A stretch of DNA of 64,000 bases from Lucinisca nassula (GCA_963580285.1 OY757010.1:213622138-213686137), one strand, 5' to 3'. Positions 42,803-55,185 are shown, counted from the first letter of the stretch. A program made the numbers and translations. The notes: generated from the sequence alone by a model not told the origin.

Positions 42803-43907
42803 TATTTTTTCGGTGTCTTGAGAGTGATATAATCTTTTATTGTTACGGCTCCTAAGTGACGTTTCGATGCAGTCGTGCACATGGTTCACTCATCCGGCTT
42901 AGGATAATTTAGGTGTATACCCCGATAACAAAAACGGCACACATTTTGATATCATCCGTGAACTGCCATCAGGGCAGCCTCAGACATTGCAGGTTTTTGC
43001 AGCTTGGTTGTTATGACAATTGTTTGGCGTGTCCTCCATCTTTTTCATCGTTAAAGTATTCATGATAGATAATCTCCCAAACCATCACAAATGTCTATTT
43101 TAAGGTCTAAGCTAGACACTTATCATAACTATATAGCGACGTGAAATCATATAATCCGCACCGTGAAAAACCTTGTTCTGTAACATTTGTGGATAACAAA
43201 AGTGAATATTTTCTATTGGTCGAAAAGTTTGAAAGTTCGGCAACTTTAGTCGATTTCTTATTGCTTTCTGTACAACGGATTCTCGTCTTTGTGCGGTCAT
43301 GGCGCCTAAACGAAACATATCATTTTTATTGCATATTTCGGTGCAGAATGTTAGGATGTACTCGCATACATAAAACATTACTATGGGGGAGCCCTTTTAG
43401 GTATTCTTGACCGTAAAGAACACTCTTTTTTAAACTGTCTACAGACAAAAATGACACCCTTGTAATTGGAAATGGACCACTCCAAACGTACTCGACGGAA
43501 GATTCAATGGTTGTATAAGGGTTAATGAACACATCTCGTTTACCCACTGGGCTACTAAGCTACATATTTAGAGTATTAGTATTGTACGATTAATGGTTTC
43601 TATATTGTCTCGAATTCATAGTATAAACATGATACATATGTCCAAGGAAATCACATGAATACCGCGGACAGTTATAGGAACTTAATTGTTTTATGAATGT
43701 TTTCCCACTCTTTGAATTTATTCTAGAAATCAAAACTAACGGGTAAATGCTTCTTATATTTGAAGATATATAGTTAATATACTTTCGTCTTGAATGCTTT
43801 GAATCCACACTTCAATCAACTTTCAATTGTTGACATATACAAGAGCATTTCAAACAGCAATCAAAGCATATGGATCAAAACCAAGAACGTGCCGAATTAC
43901 ACAACTA
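42803..43907. other. no gene recognised
   Basis: Apparently single-copy sequence. Open frames at 43,112-43,808 on both strands overlap each other and have no recognisable domain. Confidence 0.4.
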
Positions 43908-44252
43908 CAGTCGAACTTCAATGGCTCGAACACCTTTGGGACCTCGAAAATCTGTTCGAGACAGGGGTAGTTCGAGCCACTGAGGTTACGGCCAGGAGGC
44001 ATATCGATATACTTTTAGACATCTTTTCGGTGTTCTATAATAAAAATGCATGCTGTGTGTACTCATTAGAATCGCCTCATCGAGGCGATTCTAATGAGTG
44101 CACACAGCATACATGTTCAAGATAAAAGATTAAAAGCTCCTTAATTATCCCCCACTAGTTATTATGTACATGATTTCGCTAGGGGCTCAAAATGGGTTCG
44201 ACACACCCATGGTGAACGAGCCATCGGTGTTCGAGCCATCGAAGTTCTACTG
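43908..44252 (-). mobile_element. P-family MITE, copy 3
   Basis: 345 bp in the opposite orientation, TA on both sides. Ends CAGTCGAACTTCAATGGCTC and GAGCCATCGAAGTTCTACTG. The core palindrome ATTAGAATCGCCTCATCGAG is intact. This is an independent insertion from the duplicated pair. Confidence 0.92.
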
Positions 44253-44658
44253 TAGCGTCTTTTCAGACACATACAAATGAAGTAAAGTTGGGAAAGTTCA
44301 TTTGACTTACAAATGGGGTAACATATCCACCAGTAACATTTAAACCATTTTGGGATATTGGCGTCTGATCTTGATCTACACTGTTTGCTTTAATTACAAT
44401 ATTTTTTTTCTAAAATCCACCAAAACAAAACAAGCCTGGCATCCCTATAATTGAAAACAGACCAACCCTAAGCTACCCGGTGTAAGATGTTGCGATATAT
44501 AGGTTGATATTAAATTCGGGGCACAGAAGTAGGACCTCCATCGACATGTTGTTGATCATTCCTGTTTATTGTATATTGGCTCACAATTATTTTCTCGTCA
44601 AAAAGACTGAATGAGCCGAGGCATAGCATTTACGCTGATTATGATCCGCCTGTGCAAA
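44253..44658. other. no gene; H2 remnant
   Basis: GGCGTCTGATCTTGATCTAC followed by ACTGTTTGC (44,363-44,392) is one arm of an H2 hairpin. Nothing else recognised. Confidence 0.5.
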
Positions 44659-45568
44659 CATTACGAAAAGATGCCTATTCGAATATATTGGTAAAATTTC
44701 ACCACCAAAAAAAAATTTTTTTCAGAAAAAAATCCTGATACGTTCACATTTCTGCTCAATAAGAAATATGATATACACCCATGCAAAATAGAAGTAGAGG
44801 CAATGATCAGGAATCGATACGATTAACCCACAGCTCCCATCAGAGACACTAAAGGGAAAGAAACACAAACATGAAGCAACAGACCCTAACGTTAACACCA
44901 ACAGCGGAAAGCCAAACGGACAGTTACTTTCCCACAAAAATGGCCAAAAGGCTATCCAAAACAAAATAATGTAAGCGACACAAACACCCAAAGGCAAACC
45001 ATAACAAAAATAAATCGCGACAGAAGAACCGCCTTGGAACGGTCAGCGGAAACGAATTCCAGTGTGTGTGTGTTGGTGGGGGTGGGGGGGGGGGGCTTAA
45101 ATCGATATTACGAAGCCTTAATCCTCGCCCTTACTTCCGTCGCGATTAAGACAAATAATTTCTTCAGTCCGCAAGAAGGCCTCCTAATTCATCAGTGCAA
45201 CATCTCCGTGAACACAAAAATCAAACAACCACAGATATGAAACAACGGTGAGGACTCGACAGCAATAAACAACAGAAATGCTGGAGCAAAAGAAAACTAA
45301 CAGTTAGACTCCAATGGGCCCGACCAGAGACAGAACATCAGGTACCAACCAACATAAGCCTTTACGTTGGAACCGTCATAGAATCTGAGGCCTGACCCAC
45401 CGGCGTGCAATTAAAAAGGGAAGCAAAGTTGTCAACCGTGATTAGGTTAACTGCCATGCCTGCAGTCTGTCGTATAACATTTATGTTGTTTATGTTGTTA
45501 AACCCCAGTTTAACTATATAAAAGTGGTGTTCACGGGGTCAGAATTATAAAGGCGTGTTTGCATGATG
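44659..45568 (+). mobile_element. A-family MITE split by R
   Basis: Left CATTACGAAAAGATGCC, right AGGCGTGTTTGCATGATG. An R copy lies between GATATACACCCATG and GTTAAACCCCAGTTT. The core palindrome is absent. Confidence 0.85.
44783..45497 (-). mobile_element. R repeat, longest copy (~715 bp)
   Basis: From CAAAATAGAAGTAGAGGC to about TATGTTGTTTATG. It includes the usual 300-bp part, a GT/GGGG tract, and then a distal part (ACCGGCGTGCAATTAA, GATTAGGTTAACTGCCATG) otherwise seen only in the Y segments at 48.2 and 54.9 kb. It shows that R is at least 0.7 kb long. No recognised protein. Confidence 0.78.
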
Positions 45569-46340
45569 TGAGTCGCGTGACTGAGTCTTATCTGTGTTTC
45601 CTGAATATACCCAACTGCGCGTATCACGGTTGCAAACGACATGCCAACTATATAATAGAGACACGCTGTGTTAACTATTCCACATAGACATCCGCGACAA
45701 AACAACAATGCATTTCTAGAGCAACCTTGTATTTATTCCGCACTCCCATGGGACACATCGGATCACATTAGCTGTTATAAAGTGCCAAATATTAGCTACA
45801 GAACACGGTCGCCTACATCGTATATAACGCTTTTATCTTCAATATTCTGTTCTTGTCACAATTGAACGCTGTTATAGAAATGTGTCATTTAAAGCTTAAA
45901 ACGCCACAGAATATATAAGAGCAGATGACTATTTTTTAAAACTTTAATCAGGCATGACAAAAAACTTGGCGTTTTATGTCTGCCCAGCAGACGACTCACA
46001 TGTAATGTCATGCCCTATAGACTTTAAAAATAAGAAAAAACAAACACATGTATAATAAAGCAAACAATGGCGTCTGAGATTGCGTGATTGGCTGGTTACA
46101 TGTATTTCCCGCCGTTTATTGATTCTTGTTTGCTACCTTGTTCACTTAACTAAAAATAAAGGAATGGCGAGTGGTAGCATAAAGTGACATAATTCCCTTT
46201 GTAACGAATCCTTTCTTTTAAAGACAGTCCCCTTACGAATATAACGCCAAAAAGAAACTTGTGAAACATAGTTATGTTGTGTTCCATAAAATGGCATACA
46301 CGCCATCAACATGACATACAAGCATAACAAAGGTCTTGAA
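45569..46340. other. no gene recognised
   Basis: Apparently single-copy AT-rich DNA. The short frames are not convincing. Confidence 0.4.
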
Positions 46341-46344
46341 ATGA

Positions 46345-46530
46345 ATACATCTCTTAAGAGGAAGCTTGGATTTACAAAGGTATACATTACTTTGATAATT
46401 TCTGTTTCAAGACCTTAGCTGTAGGTACAACAACGTAAGTTTGAAGTCGAAATAAGAAAAAATTACACATTTTCATAGGAAAAGTAGCCATTTTGGATAA
46501 ATGCAAGAATGCACTATGTGATGAAACTGA
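46345..46530 (-). mobile_element. B-family MITE, heavily eroded
   Basis: GTATACATTACTTTGATAAT, GAAGTCGAAATAAG, GTAGCCATTTTGGA and GCACTATGTGATG keep B order. The core palindrome is gone. Confidence 0.55.
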
Positions 46531-46669
46531 AAAAACAAAACTTCCATATTGATTAAAACAAGATGGCCAAACTGACCCTGAATCGCTCAAATGGTTTCAA
46601 TATGTCACAAAGCTTCAACAATCAAGTTGTTAACTGACAGCCACATTATTCCAAGAAGCATAACCGTCG

Positions 46670-46958
46670 CATTAAGAAAACACGCCTATACAAATGCAAT
46701 GTAAATTTTACCGCCGAAAAAGAAACAAAGATGCAAAATTGTGATATTTTTGTTAGTTCTGCTAAAATATAAATTGTGAGTACTCGTCAGAACTGCCGTT
46801 GAGGCGGCCGCCTCGTTGAGGCGGTTCTAATGAATACCCACAATCTATATTTTAGAGAAGAAATAACAAAAATAATATTTACCCCTGCAAACCCATGTTT
46901 TTCTATATAAAAGTGGGGTTCTAGAGGGTCAGAATCATATAGGCGTGTTTTCGTGATG
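46670..46958 (+). mobile_element. A-family MITE with doubled core tip
   Basis: Ends CATTAAGAAAACACGCC and GGCGTGTTTTCGTGATG, with G on both flanks. At the hairpin tip GAGGCGGCCGCCTCGTTGAG shows an added inverted unit. Confidence 0.92.
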
Positions 46959-47110
46959 GCACCTAGATAAATGTTCACATTGGTAACATTTTTGCAAAGA
47001 TGGAATGAAACTGGTGCAGTTTGAATGAAATTGGACTGAAGCTACAGGGGAAAATAACATTTAAAGGTGTTTCTATATTTAACTCTCTCGTCCATTTTAT
47101 TCACTGAAGC

Positions 47111-47836
47111 TAATTGTTTTAAGCACGTTTTGTAGAGGGCCGCCTAAACAACGATTCTATGAATTTTGAATGAAACTGGACCACAGTTGTAGGTGGCTGT
47201 GTCATTTAAAGTTGTCGTTTTTTTTCTATTTTTAGCTCTGGTGGCCAGCTTGTTCATCCGTTAGCAACCTTCAAGTGAATTTGGAATGAAAATTTACAAA
47301 AGGTATATAGGAAGTTGTCTTTTTTCCAAGTTTTAGCTCTGACGGCTATTTCGTTCACCAGAGCTGAACAATTTGATCTAAATCCAAAAGCGAATTGTTG
47401 ACATTTTGGTCAATATATTTTTAATCGACCCAAAGCTACTAAGGACGGAATCTGAATTAGTGCTGCTGTCCACGTGACTATCATTGATTTGTGGAAAAGT
47501 TATGGTTATTAATAGAAAATGGTTGCGCTATTTTTATCGATATTACATGTAGTTTCGCCCGACGGGTTAGGCAAACACTGTAGATCAGACGACGCGCGTC
47601 TTCTCAGCCGGCTGCTCAGGGTCTTCACAATTTGTTCAAAATACTAGTATTTAAGCTATAAGTCGTAGCTGTCGATTTAATGACATATTCTTAATTTATA
47701 GTTTCTTTTCTATAATCGAAAGGGTGTACGGTTTTTATGATTGATTTGATTTCGATTAGTACAGTCCTGATATTTCATTGTGAAATATAGATGACGATAT
47801 GTCTATGTATGTTTGAAATACGAATATTCCTACAAT
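47111..47836. repeat. duplicated segment X, copy 1
   Basis: About 725 bp nearly identical to 48,498-49,224 (start TGTTTTAAGCACGTTTTGTA, end CGAATATTCCTAC). It contains an H2 hairpin (CTGTAGATCAGACGACGCGC) at 47,572-47,640. Confidence 0.95.
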
Positions 47837-48498
47837 TGATATACATTCCCTATTAGTTGAATAGTTGAACAATTAATTGCTTGCGGTGAATTTAAAATCG
47901 CCATGAAAAACCATTACGGAAACACGCCTATAAATACATTGTAGTCTCTATCGCCGAAAAAATGAAAATTTTAAGATGAAAAAATTGTTATATTTTTCTT
48001 ATTTCTGCTCAAAATATAGATTGTGTGTACTCGTTAGAACCGCCTCAATGAGGCGGTTCTAACGAGTATCCACAATCTATATGTTAGCAGAAAGAAGAAA
48101 AAATAGAAGAAAAAATAAGGTTTACCCCTGTAAACCCCAGTTTTACTATATAAAAGTGGGATTCTAGGGGGTCAAAATTATATAGGCGTGTTTTCGTGAT
48201 GCAACGCTGAAACCATCATAGAACCTTACGCCAAACCCGCCGGTGTGCAATTAAGGAGGAAAGCAAAGTTACCAATCGCGATTAGGTTAACTACCATGCA
48301 TGAAGTCTGTCATATAACAATTATATTGTACCCAATCCTTTTAAAGCGAAGAATGATTTTTCGACATCGGGTACTGAAATTATTGCAAGCAAATACCGTT
48401 CTGAATTTATATACTAAGTCAACATACAATTCTGGTTCCGATAGGCATGGTTGCAAAAGAGATTGAGTCCATCATTGAATTTTGAAAGTCAATCGGAA
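47836..48498. repeat. duplicated segment Y, copy 1
   Basis: About 660 bp nearly identical to 54,523-55,185. It starts TTGATATACATTCCCTATTA and ends AAAGTCAATCGGAAT. It carries an A element and the distal part of an R repeat. Identical 73-codon open frames in both copies (48,245 and 54,932) simply reflect the duplication. Confidence 0.95.
47912..48201 (+). mobile_element. A-family MITE, complete (in Y)
   Basis: Ends CATTACGGAAACACGCC and GGCGTGTTTTCGTGATG, with C on both flanks. Core GTACTCGTTAGAACCGCCTC / complement, with only a small defect. Confidence 0.95.
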
Positions 48499-49224
48499 TT
48501 GTTTTAAGCACGTTTTGTAGAGGGCCGCCTAAACAACGATTCTATGAATTTTGAATGAAACTGGACCACAGTTGTAGGTGGCTGTGTCATTTAAAGTTGT
48601 CGTTTTTTTTTTCTATTTTTAGCTCTGGTGGCCAGCTTGTTCATCCGTTAGCAACCTTCAAGTGAATTTGGAATGAAAATTTACAAAAGGTATATAGGAA
48701 GTTGTCTTTTTTTTCCAAGTTTTAGCTCTGACGGCTATTTTGTTCACCAGAGCTGAACAATTTGATCTAAATCCAAAAGCGAATTGTTGACATTTTTGGT
48801 CAATATATTTTTAATCGACCCAAAGCTACTAAGGACGGAATCTGAATTAGTGCTGCTGTCCACGTGACTATCATTGATTTGTGGAAAAGTTATGGTTATT
48901 AATAGAAAATGGTTGCGCTATTTTTATCGATATTACATGTAGTTTCGCCCGACGGGTTAGGCAAACACTGTAGATCAGACGACGCGCGTCTTCTCAGCCG
49001 GCTGCTCAGGGTCTTCACAATTTGTTTAAAATACTAGTATTTAAGCTATAAGTCGTAGCTGTCGATTTAATGACATATTCTTAATTTATAGTTTCTTTTC
49101 TATAATCGAAAGGGTGTACGGTTTTTATGATTGATTTGATTTCGATTAGTACAGTCCTGATATTTCATTGTGAAATATAGATGACGATATGTCTATGTAT
49201 GTTTGAAATACGAATATTCCTACA
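48498..49224. repeat. duplicated segment X, copy 2
   Basis: Second X copy, 1,385 bp downstream of the first. H2 hairpin at 48,957-49,025. Only a few single-base or homopolymer differences were seen. Confidence 0.95.
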
Positions 49225-49860
49225 TAGAATGTACAATCTACGATTTCAAATTACCCGATTTGATTCCAATGTATGTTACTGCGTAATAATTATGTCTCAA
49301 CAAACGTTAACCCGAACGACCCTACAGCCCGGTACAGATACTTATGCAGTGTAGATCCTGATGTGATGGCTTTGCGCCATCTTATCGGAATAGACGCCTA
49401 TTTAGTAGAATGGACGTGCCCAACTTCAGTGATGGAAGATTGCACTCAAGAGACTCAAGGGTGATAGGATTGGAGGGAAAATAAATCAAAGCACTGACAT
49501 CACAGGTTGGCCGATTGTTTCTGAGTGCAGGTTGGTAAAACGGTAGTGAAGAACGGGGACTTGGACTGCTTCACTATACCCTTAATATCTTGTACACAAT
49601 GCAAACAGTGATGACACTGATCAGGCGTCGCAGAAAGCGACTTCTAATCTGGGTCTATACTGTTACCCAAAACATGATTACAGTCCAGATTTCACAGATA
49701 ACTCTCTTACATGTACGCAGCACTCAACAAATAACTTTGCTCAGACCATATGATGTAGTTACAAGTTAGAATTAGAATAGTTTCGATGATAAGCTTCAAA
49801 CAAACACCCTTACCATATGATTCTGAAACGAACAAAACAACAACATTTTACCACCCTCTT
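49225..49860. other. no gene; H2 hairpin
   Basis: H2 remnant at 49,599-49,670 (CACTGATCAGGCGTCGC / GCGACTTCTAATCTGGGTC). A 63-codon frame at 49,273 has no recognisable domain. Confidence 0.45.
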
Positions 49861-49985
49861 TACATTAGACAAACACATATGACATTGTGCATTTTTTATT
49901 GCTCCAAAACTGACATTTTTTTTGAGAAAAAAAATGATATTTTCTCTGATTTCTACAAGCTTTGATTATGTATACTCTTAAGAAC
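49861..49985 (+). mobile_element. B-family fragment, left part
   Basis: ACAAACACATATGACATTGTGC and CTCCAAAACTGACATTTTT match the B left region. It stops before the core, at the composite element. Confidence 0.65.
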
Positions 49986-51690
49986 GTAGTGACAATGTGA
50001 GCTTTTGTGATCACTTCTTGTCCGTCATCCGTCGTCCGTGCGCGTGCGTGCGTGCGTTCATGCGTGCGTCCGTCCGTAAACACTTTCTTCAAACAACATC
50101 ATCTCCTAAACCACTGATCGGATTATGACCAAACTTCACATGAATGATCCTTAGGTGGTCCCCTTTGTAAGTGGTTCAAACAGTTTCGGTTCACTGCACA
50201 TCTATGTCACAGGAGCTAAAAATAGTTTGTGTTTGTAAATGAAAACTTAAAAAATCTTCTTCTCTGAGCCCAGGTCTTCGATATTTAGTATGAAGCTTCA
50301 TATAGTAGACCTCTACCAAGCTTGTTCAAATTACAGCCCTGGGGCCAAAAATACCCCCGCACCAGAGCCCACCAATATTACATAGACTTATATAGGGAGA
50401 ACCCTTAAAACTCTTCTTGTCTAGAAACAAGAAGGCCTAGGTGTTTGATATTTGGTATGAAGCTTCATCTAGTGGACCTCTACCAATATTGTTCAAATTA
50501 CATCCCTGGGGCCAAATATGCCCGGGACCCACCAGTTTTACACAGACTTATATAGGGAAAACCTTTTAAAATCTTCCCGACTGAAACCGGAAGGCCCAGG
50601 TCTTTGATATTGATATTTGGTATGAAGTTGTATCTAGTGGACCGCTACCAATATTATTCAAATCATAGCCCTGGTGCCACAAATGCCCCCCGCGCCGAGG
50701 ACCACCGGTTTTACCTAGACGTATATAGGGAATACCTTTAAAAAAAACTTCTCGTCTGAAACCAGAAGGCCCAGGTGTTTGATATTTGGTATGAAGTTGT
50801 ATCTAATGGACCTCTACCACGGTTATTTAAATTAAGGCCCTGGGGCTAAAATGCTCTTGCCCCGGGGCCCACCGGATTTACATATACTTATATTGGGGAA
50901 ACCCTTTAAAAGTCTTCTCGTCTGAAACTAGAACGCCTAAGTGTTTGATATTTGGTATGAAGCTTCAACTAGTGGACCTCTTCCAAGATTGTTCAAATTA
51001 TAGCAATGGCGTCAAAAAAGCGCCACAGGGTCCACTGTTTTAATATAGACTTACATGAGAAACCCAATTTAAAAATCTTCTCGTCTGAAACTAGAAGGCC
51101 AAAGTCTTTGATGTTTCGTATGAAGCTTCATCTAGTGGATCTCTACAAAGATTGTTCAAATTATAGCCATGTGTCCAAAAAATGGCCCTCCACGGGGTCC
51201 ACCGGCTTTACACAGACTTATATAGGGAAGTTTTTAAATTTTTTCTTGTCTGAAACCAGAAGTCCCAGGTCTTGGATATTTGGTATGAAACTTCATCTTA
51301 TGGACCGCTACCGAGAATGTTCAAATATTAGCCTTGGGGCCAGAAACGGCACCGTCCGGGGACCCACATGTTGTGCATAGACTTACATAAAGGAAACCTT
51401 TAACAATTGTATTTTCTGAATCCAAAAGGCCCAGAGCTTTGATATTTGGTATGAAGCTTCATCTAGATGACCCCTACCAAGATCGTTCAAATTATAGCCT
51501 TTGATCCAAAAATGGCCCTGCCCCAAGTCCCACCGGTTAAACATAGATATATAGGGAAACCCTTTAAAAATCTTCCCGTCAGAAACCAGAAGGCAGAGGT
51601 ATTTAATGTTTGGTATGCAGCTTAATCTAGGGGACCTCTACGAAGAGTGTTCAAATTATAACCCTGGAGCCATGGTAAAAAGGCCTTTAA
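49985..51690 (+). mobile_element. satellite-bearing composite element, truncated relative
   Basis: Begins GTAGTGACAATGTGAGCTTT, GTGATCACTTCTTGTCCG as at 24,580. It then has a CGTGCGTGCG run, one unrelated unit and about nine copies of the ~167-bp satellite (TTTGATATTTGGTATGAAGC). The first two satellites and the right end are missing. Confidence 0.75.
50220..51690 (+). repeat. ~167-bp satellite array, second locus
   Basis: Same unit as 26,745-28,110, more diverged between copies. The 124-codon frame at 51,006 is an artefact of the repeat. Confidence 0.93.
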
Positions 51691-52058
51691 TTGAAAACCG
51701 ATAGGAAACCCACTAAATTGATTGGAATAAACATGTGAAATGTCTGAAATGATATTTTCTTTCGTGGCCAATGACGTTTTTTTTTCGCATGGAAACTTGC
51801 ATAACCACATGTCATAAGGTAACATTTAAAAACAAATGTATGCAAATAGATCAGGATTCGATACAATTAGCCCATAGCTCCCATCAGTGACACAAATGGG
51901 AAAGAAAATTAAAGTCGGGTTATATGGTCTTTTCAATGCCATGATACGTGTATAGGGAAAATGAGATTAACGAGAGTTGAGATTGTAACGGCCCACCAAA
52001 ATCACTGTTTGGAACATAAAAGCGCATTTACCTATCAAAGCACTGACATCACTAATGA
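51691..52058. other. no gene; short R fragment
   Basis: At 51,846-51,912 GATCAGGATTCGATACAATT and CCCATAGCTCCCATCAG mark an R piece on the minus strand. Confidence 0.6.
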
Positions 52059-52459
52059 CATCACGTAACACGCCTATACAATTTTGATTCCCTTGAACCC
52101 CACTTTTATATAGTAAAACTGGGGTTTAAAGGGGTAAACCTTATTTTTTTTTTATTTCCGCTCTAAAACACAGATGGTGGGTACTCGTTAGAACCGCCTC
52201 GATGAGGCGACTCTAACGAGTACCCATAATGTATGTTTGGTGCAGAAATAAGAAAAATATCATTTTTCCGATTTCTGCTCTAAAACACAGATTGTGGGTA
52301 CTCGTTAGAACCGCCTCGAAGAGGGGACTCTAACGAGTACCCATAATCTATGTTTGGAGCAGACATCAGAAAAGAATTATCTCACTGTTTCATCTTAAAA
52401 TTTTCGTTTGTTAGGTCGTAAAATTTACACTGTATTTGTTTAGGGGTGTTTTCATAATG
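52059..52459 (-). mobile_element. A-family MITE with two tandem core hairpins
   Basis: Ends CATCACGTAACACGCC and GGGGTGTTTTCATAATG, with A on both flanks. Two complete hairpins (about 52,165-52,240 and 52,280-52,355) stand in tandem with the same arm-flank boxes between them. Loop-side stems differ (CGATGAGGCGAC versus CGAAGAGGGGAC). Confidence 0.9.
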
Positions 52460-52561
52460 AGTCGATTGTCTCTGATTATAGGTTAGAAAAATGATCCTGA
52501 ACGGTGCTTTAGACTGTTACCTAACTTTCTTTAACTATGAGAAAATAATGTAGACCCTGAT

Positions 52562-52745
52562 CAAACTAGAAGTGAAAGCAATAGTCAGGAATCGATACAA
52601 CTACCCAACACCTCCCATCAAAGACACCGAAGGGAAAGAATTGGGAACAGAAGATAACCAAACCCTAAGGAAAACACTAAAAGCGGAACGCCAAAAGGAT
52701 CACAAAATGGCCAAACGGCTACCAAAGAAAAAAAAGGAAAATAGA
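52562..52745 (-). repeat. R repeat, diverged
   Basis: AGTCAGGAATCGATACAACT, CTCCCATCAAAGACACCGAA and CACAAAATGGCCAAACGGCT. The plus-strand 62-codon frame lies in the repeat. Confidence 0.75.
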
Positions 52746-52779
52746 GATGCCCCCGCCTGAAAATATGTATATGTTTGTA

Positions 52780-53640
52780 GTTGAACTTCGACCGCTAAAT
52801 ATGACCTTGGCCTTACAGGAACGGACCTGAGCCGTGCGAGCAACAAACTGTCTTATGTTGGTTAACAGTTCTGTTAGGTAATTTCCAAATCCATCCGGAA
52901 CAACAAAGATATTGAGCGGACGCAAAAAAAATACATTTTGTTTGCCTTTGACCTCTTAGTAGCACCCTAACCTGGATATTGCGCATGACACATCGACCCA
53001 TGATGGTAAACATTTCTACCAAGCCAAGTAATTTCCAAATCCATTCAGAATAACCGGACACAAGAAAAAGACATTTTCATTACCTTTGACCTCTAAGTAT
53101 GGCGTTGATCTTGGAGATACAAACCTGCGTCTTAAACACGACACATTGTCTCATAATGGTTTACATTTCTGCCGAGTAATTTCAAAATCCATCCAGAAAT
53201 AAGAAAGTTATTGACCGTGTTTAAGTTTCAGACCATTTTTTATACCTTTGACCTCTAAGTGCGACATTGGCCTTAGAGGTACGAACCTGGGTTTTGCGCT
53301 AGACAGATGTTGACATTTTTACTAAGTAATTTAAAACTCCATCAATCCATCCATCCATCCAGAAGTAATAAAGTTATTGACCGTGATTACGTTTCGGACC
53401 ATTATTTTACCTTTGACATCCAAGTACGACCTTGACTTTGGAGATATGAAACTGGCTTTGCGCATGACAATGACGCATTGTCTCATAAAGGCTAACGTTT
53501 CTGCATAGTAATTTCAAAATCCATCCAGAAATAAGAAAGTTAGTGACCGTGTTTATGTTTCGGACGGAAGAACGGACATGGGAAACGATGTGTGTCCTTC
53601 CGCCAATCTTCGAATGGCGGGGGCATACGATAGGTATAAG
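52780..53640. repeat. ~155-bp satellite array with terminal hairpin
   Basis: Four to five diverged units with TACCTTTGACCTCTAAGTA, GTAATTTCAAAATCCATCCA, AATAAGAAAGTTATTGACCG and TTTGCGCATGACA. The end has GGACGGAAGAACGGACATGG and the palindrome CCGCCAATCTTCGAATGGCGG. Confidence 0.85.
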
Positions 53641-53900
53641 CAGTGCATAAATGCAATGACAAACTATATAACAAATATAAACTGCGACCTCATAGGGGGT
53701 GGGGGTGCTTAAATCGATTTTACATGGCCATAATCCTCACCCTTGGTTCTATCGCGGTTTGGACAAATAGTTTGCTCAGTTCGCATGAAAGCAACAGTTA
53801 CACTCCGGTGAGCCTGACAAGAGACAAAGAATCAGGTACCAATCAACATTACATAAACAAGAAACGTATAACATGTTTTGTAGCGTGTTGTAATCTTGAA
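53641..53900 (-). repeat. R repeat, distal fragment
   Basis: GCTTAAATCGATTTTACATGG, CCTCACCCTTGGTTCTATCG and GACAAGAGACAAAGAATCAG match the part of R at 45,100-45,350. Confidence 0.7.
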
Positions 53901-53931
53901 TGATGCTAATGCATATATTTTCATCACGAAA

Positions 53932-54228
53932 ACATGCCTATATAATTTTGACCCCTTCGAACCCCACTTTTATATAGTAAAACTGAGGTTTACGGGGGTA
54001 AACCTTATTTTCTTATTTCTGCTCTAAAATATAGATTGTTGGTACTCGTTAGAACCGCCTCAATGAGACGGTTCTAACAAGTACCAACAATCTATAGTTT
54101 GCTCAATGAGGCGGTTCTAACGAGTACCAACAATCTATATTTTGAGCAGAAATAAGAATTCATCATTAAATGTTCATTTTTCGGCGATCAAGATTACAAT
54201 GTATTTATACAGGTGTGTTTTCTTAATG
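53932..54228 (-). mobile_element. A-family MITE with extra core arm
   Basis: Ends CATCACGAAAACATGCC and AGGTGTGTTTTCTTAATG, with T on both flanks. After one hairpin (GAACCGCCTCAATGAGACGG) a second right arm (CTCAATGAGGCGGTTC) follows. Confidence 0.92.
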
Positions 54229-54520
54229 TGAAATACATGTCTTTCTGATTCAATCACCAGTTCCAGGTTTGTAGAATTGCAAGTTTTACACCCCTTTTGA
54301 CGATATGCATCATCTCGATGTGTATTAATTTTCGAAAAATCATGGTATTCAGGTGTTTTTGAACGTACGGACGAACGGGCAGGATTGTTTGTCTTTGCAT
54401 TTATGTTGTCCGTTTTGTTTTCTGTCGTGACTCCATGATTCGATTTCGTTCCCTAGTGATATTGTGGGATTGTATCAGTTACTGATCGCGTCTCTTTTTA
54501 ATCCTAATAGATGAAGAAAC
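54229..54520. other. no gene; degenerate R traces
   Basis: TTTGTCTTTGCATTTATG and TGGGATTGTATCAGTTACTG suggest an old R copy at 54,390-54,505. Confidence 0.4.
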
Positions 54521-54522
54521 AA

Positions 54523-55185
54523 TTGATATACATTCCCTATTAGTTGAATAGTTGAACAATTAATTGCTTGCGGTGAATTTAAAATCGCCATGAAAAACCA
54601 TTACGGAAACACGCCTATAAATACATTGTAGTCTCTATCGCCGAAAAAATGAAAATTTTAAGATGAAAAAATTGTTATATTTTTCTTATTTCTGCTCAAA
54701 ATATAGATTGTGTGTACTCGTTAGAACCGCCTCAATGAGGCGGTTCTAACGAGTATCCACAATCTATATGTTAGCAGAAAGAAGAAAAAATAGAAGAAAA
54801 AATAAGGTTTACCCCTGTAAACCCCAGTTTTACTATATAAAAGTGGGATTCTAGGGGGTCAAAATTATATAGGCGTGTTTTCGTGATGCAACGCTGAAAC
54901 CATCATAGAACCTTACGCCAAACCCGCCGGTGTGCAATTAAGGAGGAAAGCAAAGTTACCAATCGCGATTAGGTTAACTACCATGCATGAAGTCTGTCAT
55001 ATAACAATTATATTGTACCCAATCCTTTTAAAGCGAAGAATGATTTTTCGACATCGGGTACTGAAATTATTGCAAGCAAATACCGTTCTGAATTTATATA
55101 CTAAGTCAACATACAATTCTGGTTCCGATAGGCATGGTTGCAAAAGAGATTGAGTCCATCATTGAATTTTGAAAGTCAATCGGAA
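54523..55185. repeat. duplicated segment Y, copy 2
   Basis: Offset of 6,687 bp from the Y at 47,836, with no difference noticed across the parts compared. The flanks here are unrelated to X (left ATGAAGAAACA, right GACGTCTATAAAAC). Confidence 0.95.
54599..54888 (+). mobile_element. A-family MITE, complete (in Y copy 2)
   Basis: Duplicate of 47,912-48,201 as part of Y, not a separate insertion. Confidence 0.95.

Noticed and set aside
48245..48466. Identical 73-residue frames at 48,245 and 54,932, suggesting a conserved gene
   Set aside because: Identity comes from the recent duplication of segment Y; the frame covers an R fragment and nothing known.
51006..51380. 124-residue open frame
   Set aside because: Lies wholly in the ~167-bp satellite, and the peptide repeats with the array.
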